Shown here one piece after another: positions 14,765 through 21,495 of a stretch of 64,000 nt of DNA (its first letter is position 1; every line of letters begins with the position of its first letter). The notes below the pieces were generated by a model. That model had not been told where the DNA came from, ran no database searches, and worked only from the letters and a program-made list of their open reading frames with translations. Location: the NCBI RefSeq assembly GCF_001180265.1, contig NZ_CVSW01000006.1, positions 49,958 to 113,957 on the forward strand. Reading direction: 5' to 3'. The DNA is from Prochlorococcus marinus. Its GTDB lineage: Bacteria; Cyanobacteriota; Cyanobacteriia; PCC-6307; Cyanobiaceae. Both the position numbers and the translations under genes were made by a program.

Positions 14765-14866
14765 ATGTCTAAAAATAATCTATATATACCTTTAAAGGTT
14801 GTTCCATACATCTTCATTTCAATTACTGCTATTGCAATAACAGCAGCTACATACGTAATTACTTAG
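14765..14866 (+). CDS. Very small membrane protein (33 aa)
   Basis: The frame runs from ATG at 14765 to TAG at 14864. It has a short polar head (SKNNLYIPLK) and then one span rich in Ile, Thr and Ala (VVPYIFISITAIAITAATYVIT) ending at the stop. Form and size suit an accessory subunit of a membrane complex, but no named subunit matches. Confidence 0.45.
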   Translation: MSKNNLYIPLKVVPYIFISITAIAITAATYVIT

Positions 14867-14930
14867 TTCTATGTGCTATGTAAAGTTTTTAGATATTCCA
14901 TAAATTAAAGTATTTTTAATAACTAATCAT

Positions 14931-15173
14931 ATGAATAAAGTCAAAATAGCAATTTTTACAATATCAATAATCATATTTTCCCTTATTGGGATTAAAAAAT
15001 TAATTTACATAAATCAAGTTAAAAATTTAAAAAATAAAGAAGAATCATTATTAAATGAATCTATACGTGTTTTAAATGAATGCTTCGATCTAGAAAATAA
15101 AAACAAAAGAAATCTTAATAAATCAATTGAATTAATTGAGTATTGCTTAGAGGAATATGGATATAAAAACTGA
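14931..15173 (+). CDS. Small membrane-anchored helical protein
   Basis: This 80-residue protein has an N-terminal signal anchor (VKIAIFTISIIIFSLIGI) followed by a charged coiled-coil-like region (INQVKNLKNKEESLLNESIRVL) and two Cys near the end (ECFDLE and EYCLEEYG) that could form a disulfide if the tail is outside the cytoplasm. ATG 14931 is the start. Function unknown. Confidence 0.5.
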   Translation: MNKVKIAIFTISIIIFSLIGIKKLIYINQVKNLKNKEESLLNESIRVLNECFDLENKNKRNLNKSIELIEYCLEEYGYKN

Positions 15174-15299
15174 TTTCCAAACTAGAATGATGAATTTCCT
15201 TAATACTCCATTAATATGCAAATAAAAAATTTCTTATCAATAATCTTGTTATGTTCCATAATTTTTATTAATAATATTTTCCTAATTTAATTTTTTAAA

Positions 15300-15707
15300 A
15301 TGACTAAAATAAAATGCTCTTATTTAGGAAATCTAAACTGTGAGGCTATTCATCTACAATCTGGAAGTTTTATTAGAACTGATGCACCTTTAGATCACTG
15401 CGGTAAAGGTGAAAGTTTTTCCCCAACTGATTTATTAGCAACATCTCTAGGTACTTGCCTACTAACCATTATGGCAATCAAGGCTAAATCGAAAGGATTT
15501 GATTTGAAAGGTATTTATTTAAATATTGAAAAAGTAATGACACAAAATAGCGAGAGGAAGATAAAAGAACTAATAATAAATATTTTTATACCAGAAAGTA
15601 CTTCTAATGAAACTATTAATTTTTTGAAAAAAGCTTCCAAAGAATGTCCAGTTACTAGAAATTTATCTCAAGAAATAGATATTAAAATTAGTTGGCATAA
15701 TGAATAA
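15300..15707 (+). CDS. OsmC/Ohr-family protein
   Basis: This 135-residue protein has the OsmC layout: an N-terminal beta part, SPTDLLATSLGTCLLTIMAI with Cys53, and a C-terminal KECPVTRNLSQE with Cys116. The two Cys are the peroxide-reacting pair of OsmC and Ohr enzymes. Such enzymes reduce organic hydroperoxides using lipoyl or dithiol donors. The ATG follows an AT-rich leader. Sequence alone does not separate Ohr from the YhfA-type OsmC branch; the shorter N-terminus favours the latter. Confidence 0.8.
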   Translation: MTKIKCSYLGNLNCEAIHLQSGSFIRTDAPLDHCGKGESFSPTDLLATSLGTCLLTIMAIKAKSKGFDLKGIYLNIEKVMTQNSERKIKELIINIFIPESTSNETINFLKKASKECPVTRNLSQEIDIKISWHNE

Positions 15708-15737
15708 ATCTCAAACATAGTGATTACATAAAAAATA

Positions 15738-15884
15738 ATGAAATACTTTATTGGAATAGTAATTCTTTTATTTGGAATATATATAATGTCAGACTTGGCA
15801 TTAAAGACTAGGTATACAAGAAAAAGACTTTCAAAAGAAAAAAAATAAATCTTACAAATTTTTATATTGCAGATTAAGAAAATA
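15738..15884 (+). CDS. Small membrane protein (48 aa)
   Basis: ATG at 15738 opens a frame with an N-terminal span (KYFIGIVILLFGIYIM) and a very basic tail (TRYTRKRLSKEKN). The frame passes through a run of seven A and stops with TAG at 15882; a one-base change in that run would end it at TAA near 15848, so the exact C-terminus is uncertain. Function unknown. Confidence 0.4.
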
Positions 15885-15923
15885 GATTATTTTTTATACT
15901 GATAATTAAGTCATATTTTAGTT

Positions 15924-16208
15924 TTATTTTTTCACTATTTTTTGGTCAATCAAACTAATCAAAGGGATCATGAAATTTACATTTATTCCAACAGTACACC
16001 ATGTATAAATAATAAGAAAAAATATTTTTATAAATAAATTAGGGGGTAAGGTGAAAAATATTTTGAAAAACCCTCCAATGAATAATACCAATATTCCAAT
16101 TTGAAAAAGACCTTTGATTATCCATTTAAGTCCATTTTTTTTAATGTTTATATAAAACCAGACAAAAACAAAACTAGATAACAATAAATAAATAAAATTT
16201 ATAATCAT
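15924..16208 (-). CDS. Three-span membrane protein
   Basis: This 94-residue protein has three hydrophobic stretches: FIYLLLSSFVFVWFYI at the start, then GLFQIGILVLFIGGFFKIFF, then FIKIFFLIIYTWCTVGINV. Between them lie short Lys-rich loops. No transporter or enzyme motif is visible. ATG at 16206-16208 is the start. Function unknown. Confidence 0.5.
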   Translation of the reverse strand: MIINFIYLLLSSFVFVWFYINIKKNGLKWIIKGLFQIGILVLFIGGFFKIFFTLPPNLFIKIFFLIIYTWCTVGINVNFMIPLISLIDQKIVKK

Positions 16209-16347
16209 CTTTTCAGAAAAAAAATAATAAATTTGCCATTATCAAGGCATGATGACAATTATCAGTGTTTTATCTGCTAATTTTTTTTTAAAATAGAAAA
16301 ATTATACAAAAAACAATAAAAACAAATTATTTATTTAATTTTTTATT

Positions 16348-16731
16348 TTAAAACATTTTCGATTTTAGTAAATCAACTCTTTTTTGATTCACTCCCAAAT
16401 CACTTTCTCCAACTCTTGATTCTGATCTTATTGATAAGATGTTTGATTCAGGTAGAAAGGATACTTCTAAGTCGTCTACATACTTCATCCATTTACTGGT
16501 AGCCTCAGCATGAAGATAATCGCCATTAATTTCTACAATCTCAGTTCTTGGAGTGTTTTCGATAAATGTTTTAATCTCTTCAAAAGGTTTCTCAATATTC
16601 TTTACTTCCCATTCTTCTCGTACACAATGAGCAATCTCTACACAAGGTTTTAGTTCTATATGTGAGGCAAATGATGAAGAAGGGAATAAAAAGCTTGAAC
16701 AAATTAAAATTGCTAAAAAAAGTATTTGCAT
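16348..16731 (-). CDS. DUF1499-family exported protein
   Basis: This 127-residue protein begins with a signal peptide (QILFLAILICSSFLF, cleavage near SFA-SH). It then follows the DUF1499 pattern: a Cys-containing N-terminal motif (KPCVEIAHCVREEW), EINGDYLHAEATSKWMKYVDDLEV, and the family's closing ILSIRSESRVGESDLGVNQKRVDLL. The RSxSRVGxSDxGVNxxR block is diagnostic. The family has no established activity. The Yfr2-like RNA on the same strand ends 130 bases upstream of its start codon. Confidence 0.8.
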   Translation of the reverse strand: MQILFLAILICSSFLFPSSSFASHIELKPCVEIAHCVREEWEVKNIEKPFEEIKTFIENTPRTEIVEINGDYLHAEATSKWMKYVDDLEVSFLPESNILSIRSESRVGESDLGVNQKRVDLLKSKMF

Positions 16732-16860
16732 TAACAGAAGAATTTAACGATTCATAATCTAACGAATTAAATTACTAATTTGTAATGAAGACCTAATTAT
16801 TTTGGAAGAAAGCATATATGTTTTTATCTTCAGAATTTAATATGTATTTCTAATAATCCC

Positions 16861-16893
16861 AAAAAAAAAGATCTCTCTAAGAGAGATCTTTTT
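16861..16893 (-). terminator. Terminator of the Yfr2-like RNA
   Basis: The arms 16865-16877 and 16881-16893 are perfectly complementary over 13 bases with a three-base loop. The minus-strand transcript ends in a long U run encoded by the A tract from 16861. Confidence 0.85.
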
Positions 16894-16957
16894 AAAATTG
16901 ATTTATATCAAGTGTTTCCTTGTTTCCACTGAAGTAAATCAATTCCTCCTACACACA
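16861..16957 (-). ncRNA. yfr2-like: Yfr2-family small RNA
   Basis: On the minus strand, inverted repeats at 16897-16905 and 16935-16943 pair perfectly and enclose an inner stem whose loop carries two GGAAACA-type motifs (minus strand of 16915-16929). The duplicated GGAAACA in a 5' stem-loop is the hallmark of the cyanobacterial Yfr2 family. A 13-bp terminator follows. A TATTAG -10-like box near 16962-16967 places the 5' end at about 16957, giving about 95 nt, a normal Yfr2 size. Near the 5' end, GUGUGUAGGAGG (minus strand of 16945-16956) is complementary to the Yfr1 motif apart from one bulged base. Confidence 0.75.
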
Positions 16958-17035
16958 GATCTAATATCACACCTAAATTCAAAATATGTAATGGTTAATA
17001 GACCTCTATCTTAACTGTCACATGGCAAATAATAC

Positions 17036-17107
17036 AAAAAGTACTCAAACATCGAGGTCGAGTACTTTTAAAATTATCAGAAAAAAGTGTGTGAGGAGTT
17101 TCTGATA
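17036..17107 (-). ncRNA. Yfr1-like small RNA (second copy of the Yfr1 motif)
   Basis: The minus strand carries the 13-base Yfr1 signature ACTCCTCACACAC (complement of 17087-17099), identical to the copy beside trxA at 44676-44688. Here it lies in the loop of a perfect 9-bp hairpin (17075-17083 with 17099-17107). In the trxA-linked RNA it lies single-stranded between two hairpins. A second hairpin (17041-17046 with 17060-17065, extendable) followed by a U run at 17036-17040 forms the terminator. A TAGATT -10-like box sits at 17113-17118. Predicted length is about 72 nt. It lies 78 bases upstream of the Yfr2-like RNA on the same strand. Confidence 0.65.
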
Positions 17108-17222
17108 CATATAATCTACTCCGTAGGTAATTTAAAAGGCTACAGTATAAATTACTAATTATTTAAATCTTTCTGAAAAATTGTGCGTTGATGAAAAAAA
17201 ATAATCAAACCATAAAAAATTC

Positions 17223-17369
17223 ATGAAAAGCATTTACAAAAAAATTATTTTTATTATTTCGGCAATTGTTCTTTTTTCAGTAATAGTGGGAGTTGTCAAA
17301 TATTCGCTTACTTATATTGAAAATAATCCCGAAAAATATTTACCTACACAAAAGTATGACAAAAATTAA
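17223..17369 (+). CDS. Small membrane protein (48 aa)
   Basis: The frame runs from ATG at 17223 to TAA at 17367. An N-terminal span (KIIFIISAIVLFSVIVGVV) follows a short basic head, and a polar, Tyr-rich tail (YSLTYIENNPEKYLPTQKYD) should lie outside the cytoplasm. No cleavage site is obvious, so a signal anchor is likely. Function unknown. Confidence 0.5.
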   Translation: MKSIYKKIIFIISAIVLFSVIVGVVKYSLTYIENNPEKYLPTQKYDKN

Positions 17370-17434
17370 GTATAAATTCACTTCAAAAAATCTATAAAGT
17401 GTCTTAAATATGTTCTACATAGACAGCTTGAGTC

Positions 17435-17578
17435 ATGAAAATCAAAAATACTTCAGTTCTTAATCAAAATAATATTCATTTAAGTCAATTCAAAAATAAG
17501 CATAAATATCAAATACTTGAGAATTACTGGAAGAAAAGAAAGAAAGAATGTGAAAAAAATCTTTCGAAATTTTGCTAA
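17435..17578 (+). CDS. Small basic protein (47 aa)
   Basis: The frame runs from ATG at 17435 to TAA at 17576. The product is polar at the start and has a strongly basic C-terminal half (YWKKRKKECEKNLSKFC) with two Cys. There is no membrane span or signal peptide. It ends nine bases before the next gene. Nucleic-acid binding would fit the charge but is a guess. Confidence 0.45.
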   Translation: MKIKNTSVLNQNNIHLSQFKNKHKYQILENYWKKRKKECEKNLSKFC

Positions 17579-17587
17579 CTGATAATT

Positions 17588-17836
17588 ATGAATTTTATTT
17601 TTTCTTTTTTATTAGCATCTGTGATGTGGGTACAAGTTCCACAGTGGGAAGCTGACTGGTCAAAATGTGCTGTAGATGTTCCCGATTCATCATGTCACTG
17701 GTACGTAGCTGCTCCTGATAATACTTTTGGAGAAGGATTTAATTGGGAAAACGCTCCTTGGTTTGATGCTAATGGATTACAGGATGTAGCTAAAATTGAG
17801 AAAGAATCTGTAGTAGAAAAACTTCAAAATAACTAA
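17588..17836 (+). CDS. Small exported Trp-rich protein
   Basis: This 82-residue protein has a short N-terminal hydrophobic segment (NFIFSFLLASVMWVQV), likely a signal peptide. The mature region is rich in Trp and contains Cys27 and Cys36 (KCAVDVPDSSCHW), spaced to form a disulfide. The pattern WYVAAPDNTFGEGFNWENAPWFDANG is distinctive and looks conserved rather than low complexity. I do not recognise a family. It is probably periplasmic or lumenal. Confidence 0.6.
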   Translation: MNFIFSFLLASVMWVQVPQWEADWSKCAVDVPDSSCHWYVAAPDNTFGEGFNWENAPWFDANGLQDVAKIEKESVVEKLQNN

Positions 17837-17919
17837 AGTTTCTATTTCATCAATAAACTTTTAAAAGTATTTAAATATAGTTGCTTAGTGGTTAACTTTT
17901 GATTAATTAAAAAATTTTT

Positions 17920-18066
17920 ATGCGTTTCAAAGTAAGTCTCAAAAAAAATGGAAAGGAATTTGATGAGGTTGTTATAGCTAATAATAAAAAAGAGGCTATG
18001 GAAGTAGCTTTAAAAAACAATCCAGAAGCTCAAGCATTAAACTCTGATTGGACATTTAAGATTTAA
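17920..18066 (+). CDS. Small soluble protein (48 aa)
   Basis: The frame runs from ATG at 17920 to TAA at 18064, abutting the stop of znuB on the other strand at 18067. The sequence RFKVSLKKNGKEFDEVVIANNKKEAMEVALKNNPEAQ suggests a small beta-beta-alpha fold. Similar short proteins with an EAxEVAxxxxPxA helix are common in picocyanobacteria. Function unknown. Confidence 0.6.
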   Translation: MRFKVSLKKNGKEFDEVVIANNKKEAMEVALKNNPEAQALNSDWTFKI

Positions 18067-18852
18067 TTATTTGCGAAGTTTTGGAATCAAAAGAGATGCG
18101 ACACAAATAACACTAATTGCAGGTCCTGGCGACAAATTAAAGACTATAGATAGAATAAAGCCCAGTAGTGAGATGCATAACCCAAAAAATGAAGACCTCA
18201 TCATTGCAATTCTTAAACTATCAGCCTTATTTAGCCCTAACAGAGTTGGGGTAGAAAGAAGAGCAATAACAAGAATTACTCCCACTGCTGACATTGAACT
18301 AACAATTACTAATGCCGTTGTAAAACTCAAAGCAAGATTTAATAAAGAAACGTTTATACCACTCGCGGATGCTCCTTCTGGATCCATTCCCACATAAACA
18401 ACCTTTTCATATCCAAAAGTCATTAAAAGCATAAATACTAAAAAAGCAATTATTGTTCTAAGTAAATCTCCAAAATTTGCTGTCAATAAATCGCCAAATA
18501 ATACTGCCTCCAAATCGATCCTTATTCCAAGTAAAGGGATTATAAGGACTCCAAACCCAAGCATTCCGGCTAATATTGTGTTCATTATTGCTTCATAGTT
18601 TTCACTCTTTTTATTAGTTAAACTTTCCGCAATTACAGAACCTAAAAGACCACTGATAACCCCACCAATTGAAGGATGAATTCCAAGCGCTAAGGCTAAA
18701 GCAAGTCCTGGCAAAACGCAGTGAGAGATTAAATTTACTTGAAGTAATCTCCTATGTGTTATTAATACAGTTCCCATAGCTGGACATAGAATTCCTGAAA
18801 AAATAGTTATTATTAAAGGAACAAGCCACCAACTGCTATTAATAAAAGACAT
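18067..18852 (-). CDS. znuB: Zinc ABC transporter permease
   Basis: This 261-residue polytopic protein belongs to the ABC-3 family. It has eight or so hydrophobic segments and the cytoplasmic loop SHCVLPGLALALALGIHP near residues 43-60, the site that meets the ATPase. It carries zinc (or manganese) across the plasma membrane with ZnuC and ZnuA; zinc is favoured by the neighbouring zur gene and the His-rich ZnuA. The zur start lies only 17 bases away on the opposite strand, so znuB has little room for its own promoter outside zur. Confidence 0.88.
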   Translation of the reverse strand: MSFINSSWWLVPLIITIFSGILCPAMGTVLITHRRLLQVNLISHCVLPGLALALALGIHPSIGGVISGLLGSVIAESLTNKKSENYEAIMNTILAGMLGFGVLIIPLLGIRIDLEAVLFGDLLTANFGDLLRTIIAFLVFMLLMTFGYEKVVYVGMDPEGASASGINVSLLNLALSFTTALVIVSSMSAVGVILVIALLSTPTLLGLNKADSLRIAMMRSSFFGLCISLLGFILSIVFNLSPGPAISVICVASLLIPKLRK

Positions 18853-18869
18853 TAATCTATTGATTCGGT

Positions 18870-19304
18870 ATGATCAAAAATACGGGACAAAAAAATATTT
18901 CGGAAACAATGGTAACTAAGCCTGACATTACCAAAAGACAAGAACAACTTCTTGAAGAACTTAATAAATGTGAAGATGAACTGAGCGGTCAAGAGTTGCA
19001 TAGACAATTAATTGAAAGCGGAAAAGCTATGGGACTGACAACTGTATACAGGAATCTTCAAGTTCTTATAAAGCATGGTTTAATACGTTCTAGACATCTC
19101 CCAACAGGAGAGGTTCTTTACACTCCCGTAGATAGAGACATTCATCATTTGACATGTGTTCAATGTGGTGAGACTTCAAAAATGGAAGGGTGCCCTGTAA
19201 AAGATATTCATACACCCAAAACAAATCCAAAGAAATTCCAATTGTTGTTCCATACCCTGGAGTATTTCGGACTTTGCCAGAACTGTTATCAAGCACAAAG
19301 TTAA
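18870..19304 (+). CDS. zur: Zinc uptake regulator, Fur family
   Basis: This 144-residue repressor has an N-terminal winged helix (SGQELHRQLIESGKAMGLTTVYRNLQVLIKHGL, residues 39-71) and a C-terminal metal and dimer domain. IHHLTCVQCGE gives His92-His93 and the Cys96/Cys99 pair; LCQNC gives Cys136/Cys139. These four Cys form the structural zinc site. With zinc bound it represses zinc-import genes. ATG 18870 is taken; Met14 (18909) is an alternative. It sits antisense between znuC and znuB, 14 bases from the znuC stop. Zur is favoured over Fur because of the znu genes around it. Confidence 0.88.
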   Translation: MIKNTGQKNISETMVTKPDITKRQEQLLEELNKCEDELSGQELHRQLIESGKAMGLTTVYRNLQVLIKHGLIRSRHLPTGEVLYTPVDRDIHHLTCVQCGETSKMEGCPVKDIHTPKTNPKKFQLLFHTLEYFGLCQNCYQAQS

Positions 19305-19318
19305 AACTAAATATTTTT

Positions 19319-20089
19319 TTAATCACAACAATTATTATCCTCAATAGAGCTGATATTTATATCCTCTAATTTATCTTTTATGGAATCAGGGCTTCCACAG
19401 GCCAATACAGCTTTATCCAAAACAATAACTTGATCATAACTATTTAACGAGGTACCCCAATCATGACTGCTCACCATTAAAGAAAGACCAGCATCAGCAA
19501 GTTGACGAACAATTTTTAGAAAATCCTCCTTTGCAGGTGGATCTAAAGCTGCACAAGGTTCATCAAGAAGGAAAATTTTTGCTGGAGACATTAATGTTTT
19601 GGCTAATAGAGCTCTTTGTTGTTGTCCACCAGATAAAGAATCAAGCCTTCTTTTAGCAATATTTGCAATGCCGACTCTTTGCATTGTGGCCTCCAATTCA
19701 CAGCATTTATTAATCCATGCATTAGGGTTAGCAAGAAGAGCTTTTATTTGAAAAGGACTACTACTTTTTGATTTTGAGTATTTTATTTGTCCTAATGAAA
19801 CTAGTTTTTCTACAGTTATTGGAAATTTCCAATTCATAGAGCTTCTTTGTGGCATGAGTGCCACCTGAGATCTTTGTCTAATTAACTTCTCCCCGTCAAT
19901 TGTTATCTGGCCATTATCAGGGATACATTGTCCCTGCAATATTCTTAAAAGAGTAGATTTGCCAGCTCCGTTTGGTCCTACTAGAGCAGTTAATGTACCT
20001 GGTTCAACTGTTATGGAAACTTTACTTATAGCCGGGCTTACATTTTTTGCATACGAATAAGATAAATTTTCAGCTACTAGTAGTGACAT
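19319..20089 (-). CDS. znuC: Zinc ABC transporter ATP-binding protein
   Basis: This 256-residue ABC ATPase shows Walker A GPNGAGKST near residue 38, signature LSGGQQQRALLAKTL, Walker B IFLLDEP and a switch His in SSHDW. It powers the ZnuB channel. It reads divergently from znuA across a 128-base gap that contains the Zur operator. The C-terminus ends in an acidic stretch and NNCCD. The next gene downstream on its own strand is znuB, but zur lies between them in the opposite orientation. Confidence 0.88.
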   Translation of the reverse strand: MSLLVAENLSYSYAKNVSPAISKVSITVEPGTLTALVGPNGAGKSTLLRILQGQCIPDNGQITIDGEKLIRQRSQVALMPQRSSMNWKFPITVEKLVSLGQIKYSKSKSSSPFQIKALLANPNAWINKCCELEATMQRVGIANIAKRRLDSLSGGQQQRALLAKTLMSPAKIFLLDEPCAALDPPAKEDFLKIVRQLADAGLSLMVSSHDWGTSLNSYDQVIVLDKAVLACGSPDSIKDKLEDINISSIEDNNCCD

Positions 20090-20180
20090 TAATGATTGAA
20101 CTTACAACCCCATAATATTTTAATTATGGAAAATAATTTACTTTAAGAACATTTTATACCTAAACTTGCATATAAAAATG

Positions 20181-20197
20181 AAAATGATTATCATTTT
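20181..20197. promoter_or_regulatory. Zur-type operator between znuC and znuA
   Basis: A perfect 8-1-8 palindrome, AAAATGATTATCATTTT, lies 20 bases before the znuA start and 91 bases before the znuC start. It matches the Fur/Zur box type (TGATAATnATTATCA-like) used by cyanobacterial Zur. With zur encoded beside it, repression of both divergent genes under zinc sufficiency is the natural reading. Confidence 0.8.
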
Positions 20198-20217
20198 AAA
20201 ATATCTATCATTTTTTT

Positions 20218-21411
20218 ATGTCAATTTTTAAGAGAATTTTTTCAAGCTATATATCTCATAAAAAAGTATCTATCCGAAATTCACTTATCGCTAGTGCGGC
20301 ATTATTCTCAATAAATACAAACGGTGTCTTTGCTGAAAGTAAAAACTATGTAGCAGTTGAGCCTCTTACCTGCGATATCGTTAAATCTATAGCACTCCCT
20401 TCAGATGAAGTTATATGTCTAGTAGATAGAAAACAAGATGTTCATGATTTAAAAATTTCTCCAAAACAGGCAAGATTATTAAAAAAGGCAGATAAAGTTT
20501 TTACTTTAGGGACAGAAATGACACCCGCAATGAGGAATTGGGTAAAGAGAAATAGCACTGTTGTTTTAGGCGTAAGCGCAATTGATATTGACGATCATAG
20601 TGACCATGATGACCACGACGATCATGGACACTCAGCAAAGAAACATGATGACCATGATGACCACGACGATCATGGACACTCAGCAAAGAAACATGATGAC
20701 CATGATGACCACGACGATCATGGACACTCAGCAAAGAAACATGATGACCATGATGACCACGACGATCATGGACACTCAGCAAAGAAACATGATGACCATG
20801 ATGACCACGACGATCATGATCACGGAGGCGTGGATCCACATGTCTGGCATGATCCTCATAACATCATCAAGATGGGTGAAGTCGTATCAAAAAGTCTTAA
20901 AAAAGATGTGCCTGAAAGAAAACTACGCAAAGCTATCTCTAATAGATTCAAAACTTTTGACAAAACACTAGAAGATCTTGATAAATGGATTGTTAAACAA
21001 GTATCTACTATCCCTTCTTCAAATCGTGTAATTGTCTCAAAACACAAAGCTATGGATTACTATGGCGATGCATTTGGTTTTGAAACGATAAGTTTATTAG
21101 ATTTCTTAGGTCATTCATCTAGCCTGAGGCCTCAGAACATATCAAAAGTTTTAAATGAGTTAAAGGAAGAAAATGTCAAAGTCATATTTAAGGAGCAAGT
21201 GCCTGCTTCAAAATTAGTCAATAATTTAAGCAAGCAAAGTTCTATCCCACTCTCATCTAATCAAATTTTTGTCGATGGACTAATGATGGAAGGAAACACT
21301 ATCACTGTGGCAGTTCATAACACGTGCACTATCGTCAATGAGCTTGGTGGCTCATGTGATGAGACAACAGGTTTTGATTTAGCAAGTAACTGGGGATCAC
21401 TTAATCAATAA
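20218..21411 (+). CDS. znuA: Zinc-binding periplasmic protein with His/Asp repeat
   Basis: ZnuA captures zinc and hands it to ZnuBC. The 397 residues include a signal peptide (cleaved near VFA-ES, residue 39) and the two-lobed fold of cluster A-1 binding proteins, with zinc ligands expected in the VDPHVWHDP motif and later His/Asp positions. Between the first lobe strands lies a long charged loop (about residues 122-205) built from four GHSAKKH units with DDHDDHDD spacers, then a fifth partial unit. Such loops act as zinc sponges or entry funnels in ZnuA proteins. The length exceeds usual ZnuA (about 310) because of this loop. Confidence 0.9.
   Translation: MSIFKRIFSSYISHKKVSIRNSLIASAALFSINTNGVFAESKNYVAVEPLTCDIVKSIALPSDEVICLVDRKQDVHDLKISPKQARLLKKADKVFTLGTEMTPAMRNWVKRNSTVVLGVSAIDIDDHSDHDDHDDHGHSAKKHDDHDDHDDHGHSAKKHDDHDDHDDHGHSAKKHDDHDDHDDHGHSAKKHDDHDDHDDHDHGGVDPHVWHDPHNIIKMGEVVSKSLKKDVPERKLRKAISNRFKTFDKTLEDLDKWIVKQVSTIPSSNRVIVSKHKAMDYYGDAFGFETISLLDFLGHSSSLRPQNISKVLNELKEENVKVIFKEQVPASKLVNNLSKQSSIPLSSNQIFVDGLMMEGNTITVAVHNTCTIVNELGGSCDETTGFDLASNWGSLNQ
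20599..20826 (+). repeat. 48-bp tandem repeat coding the His/Asp loop of znuA
   Basis: Four units begin at 20599, 20647, 20695 and 20743, followed by a partial unit from 20791. The units are nearly identical at DNA level, each coding 16 residues, and the first differs by Ser for Asp. Near identity points to recent expansion or gene conversion. Confidence 0.92.
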
Positions 21412-21424
21412 AATTTTGTAGATA

Positions 21425-21440
21425 AAAATGGTTTTCATTT
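21425..21440. promoter_or_regulatory. Candidate Zur box before the COG0523 gene
   Basis: AAAATGGTTTTCATTT matches the znuA operator at 14 of 16 positions and keeps the AAATG/CATTT half-sites. It lies 55 bases before the start codon. A weaker similar element is near 21464-21477. Not proven; it is offered because COG0523 zinc chaperones are commonly Zur-regulated. Confidence 0.45.
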
Positions 21441-21495
21441 CGATTTTTTGATTATTATATTGATGGTTAGCATTACATTTTAAAAACAGAGCGAA

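Noticed and set aside
15216..15290. 24-residue hydrophobic frame
   Set aside because: Too short and made only of AT-rich Ile/Asn/Phe codons; likely chance in this composition.
18071..18397. Plus-strand frame across znuB
   Set aside because: Antisense shadow of a well-supported permease gene.
20501..20971. Long open frames on the other strand and in another frame across the znuA repeat
   Set aside because: They exist only because the 48-bp repeat lacks stops in several frames; the products are repetitive Met/Thr or Arg/His strings with no start signal.
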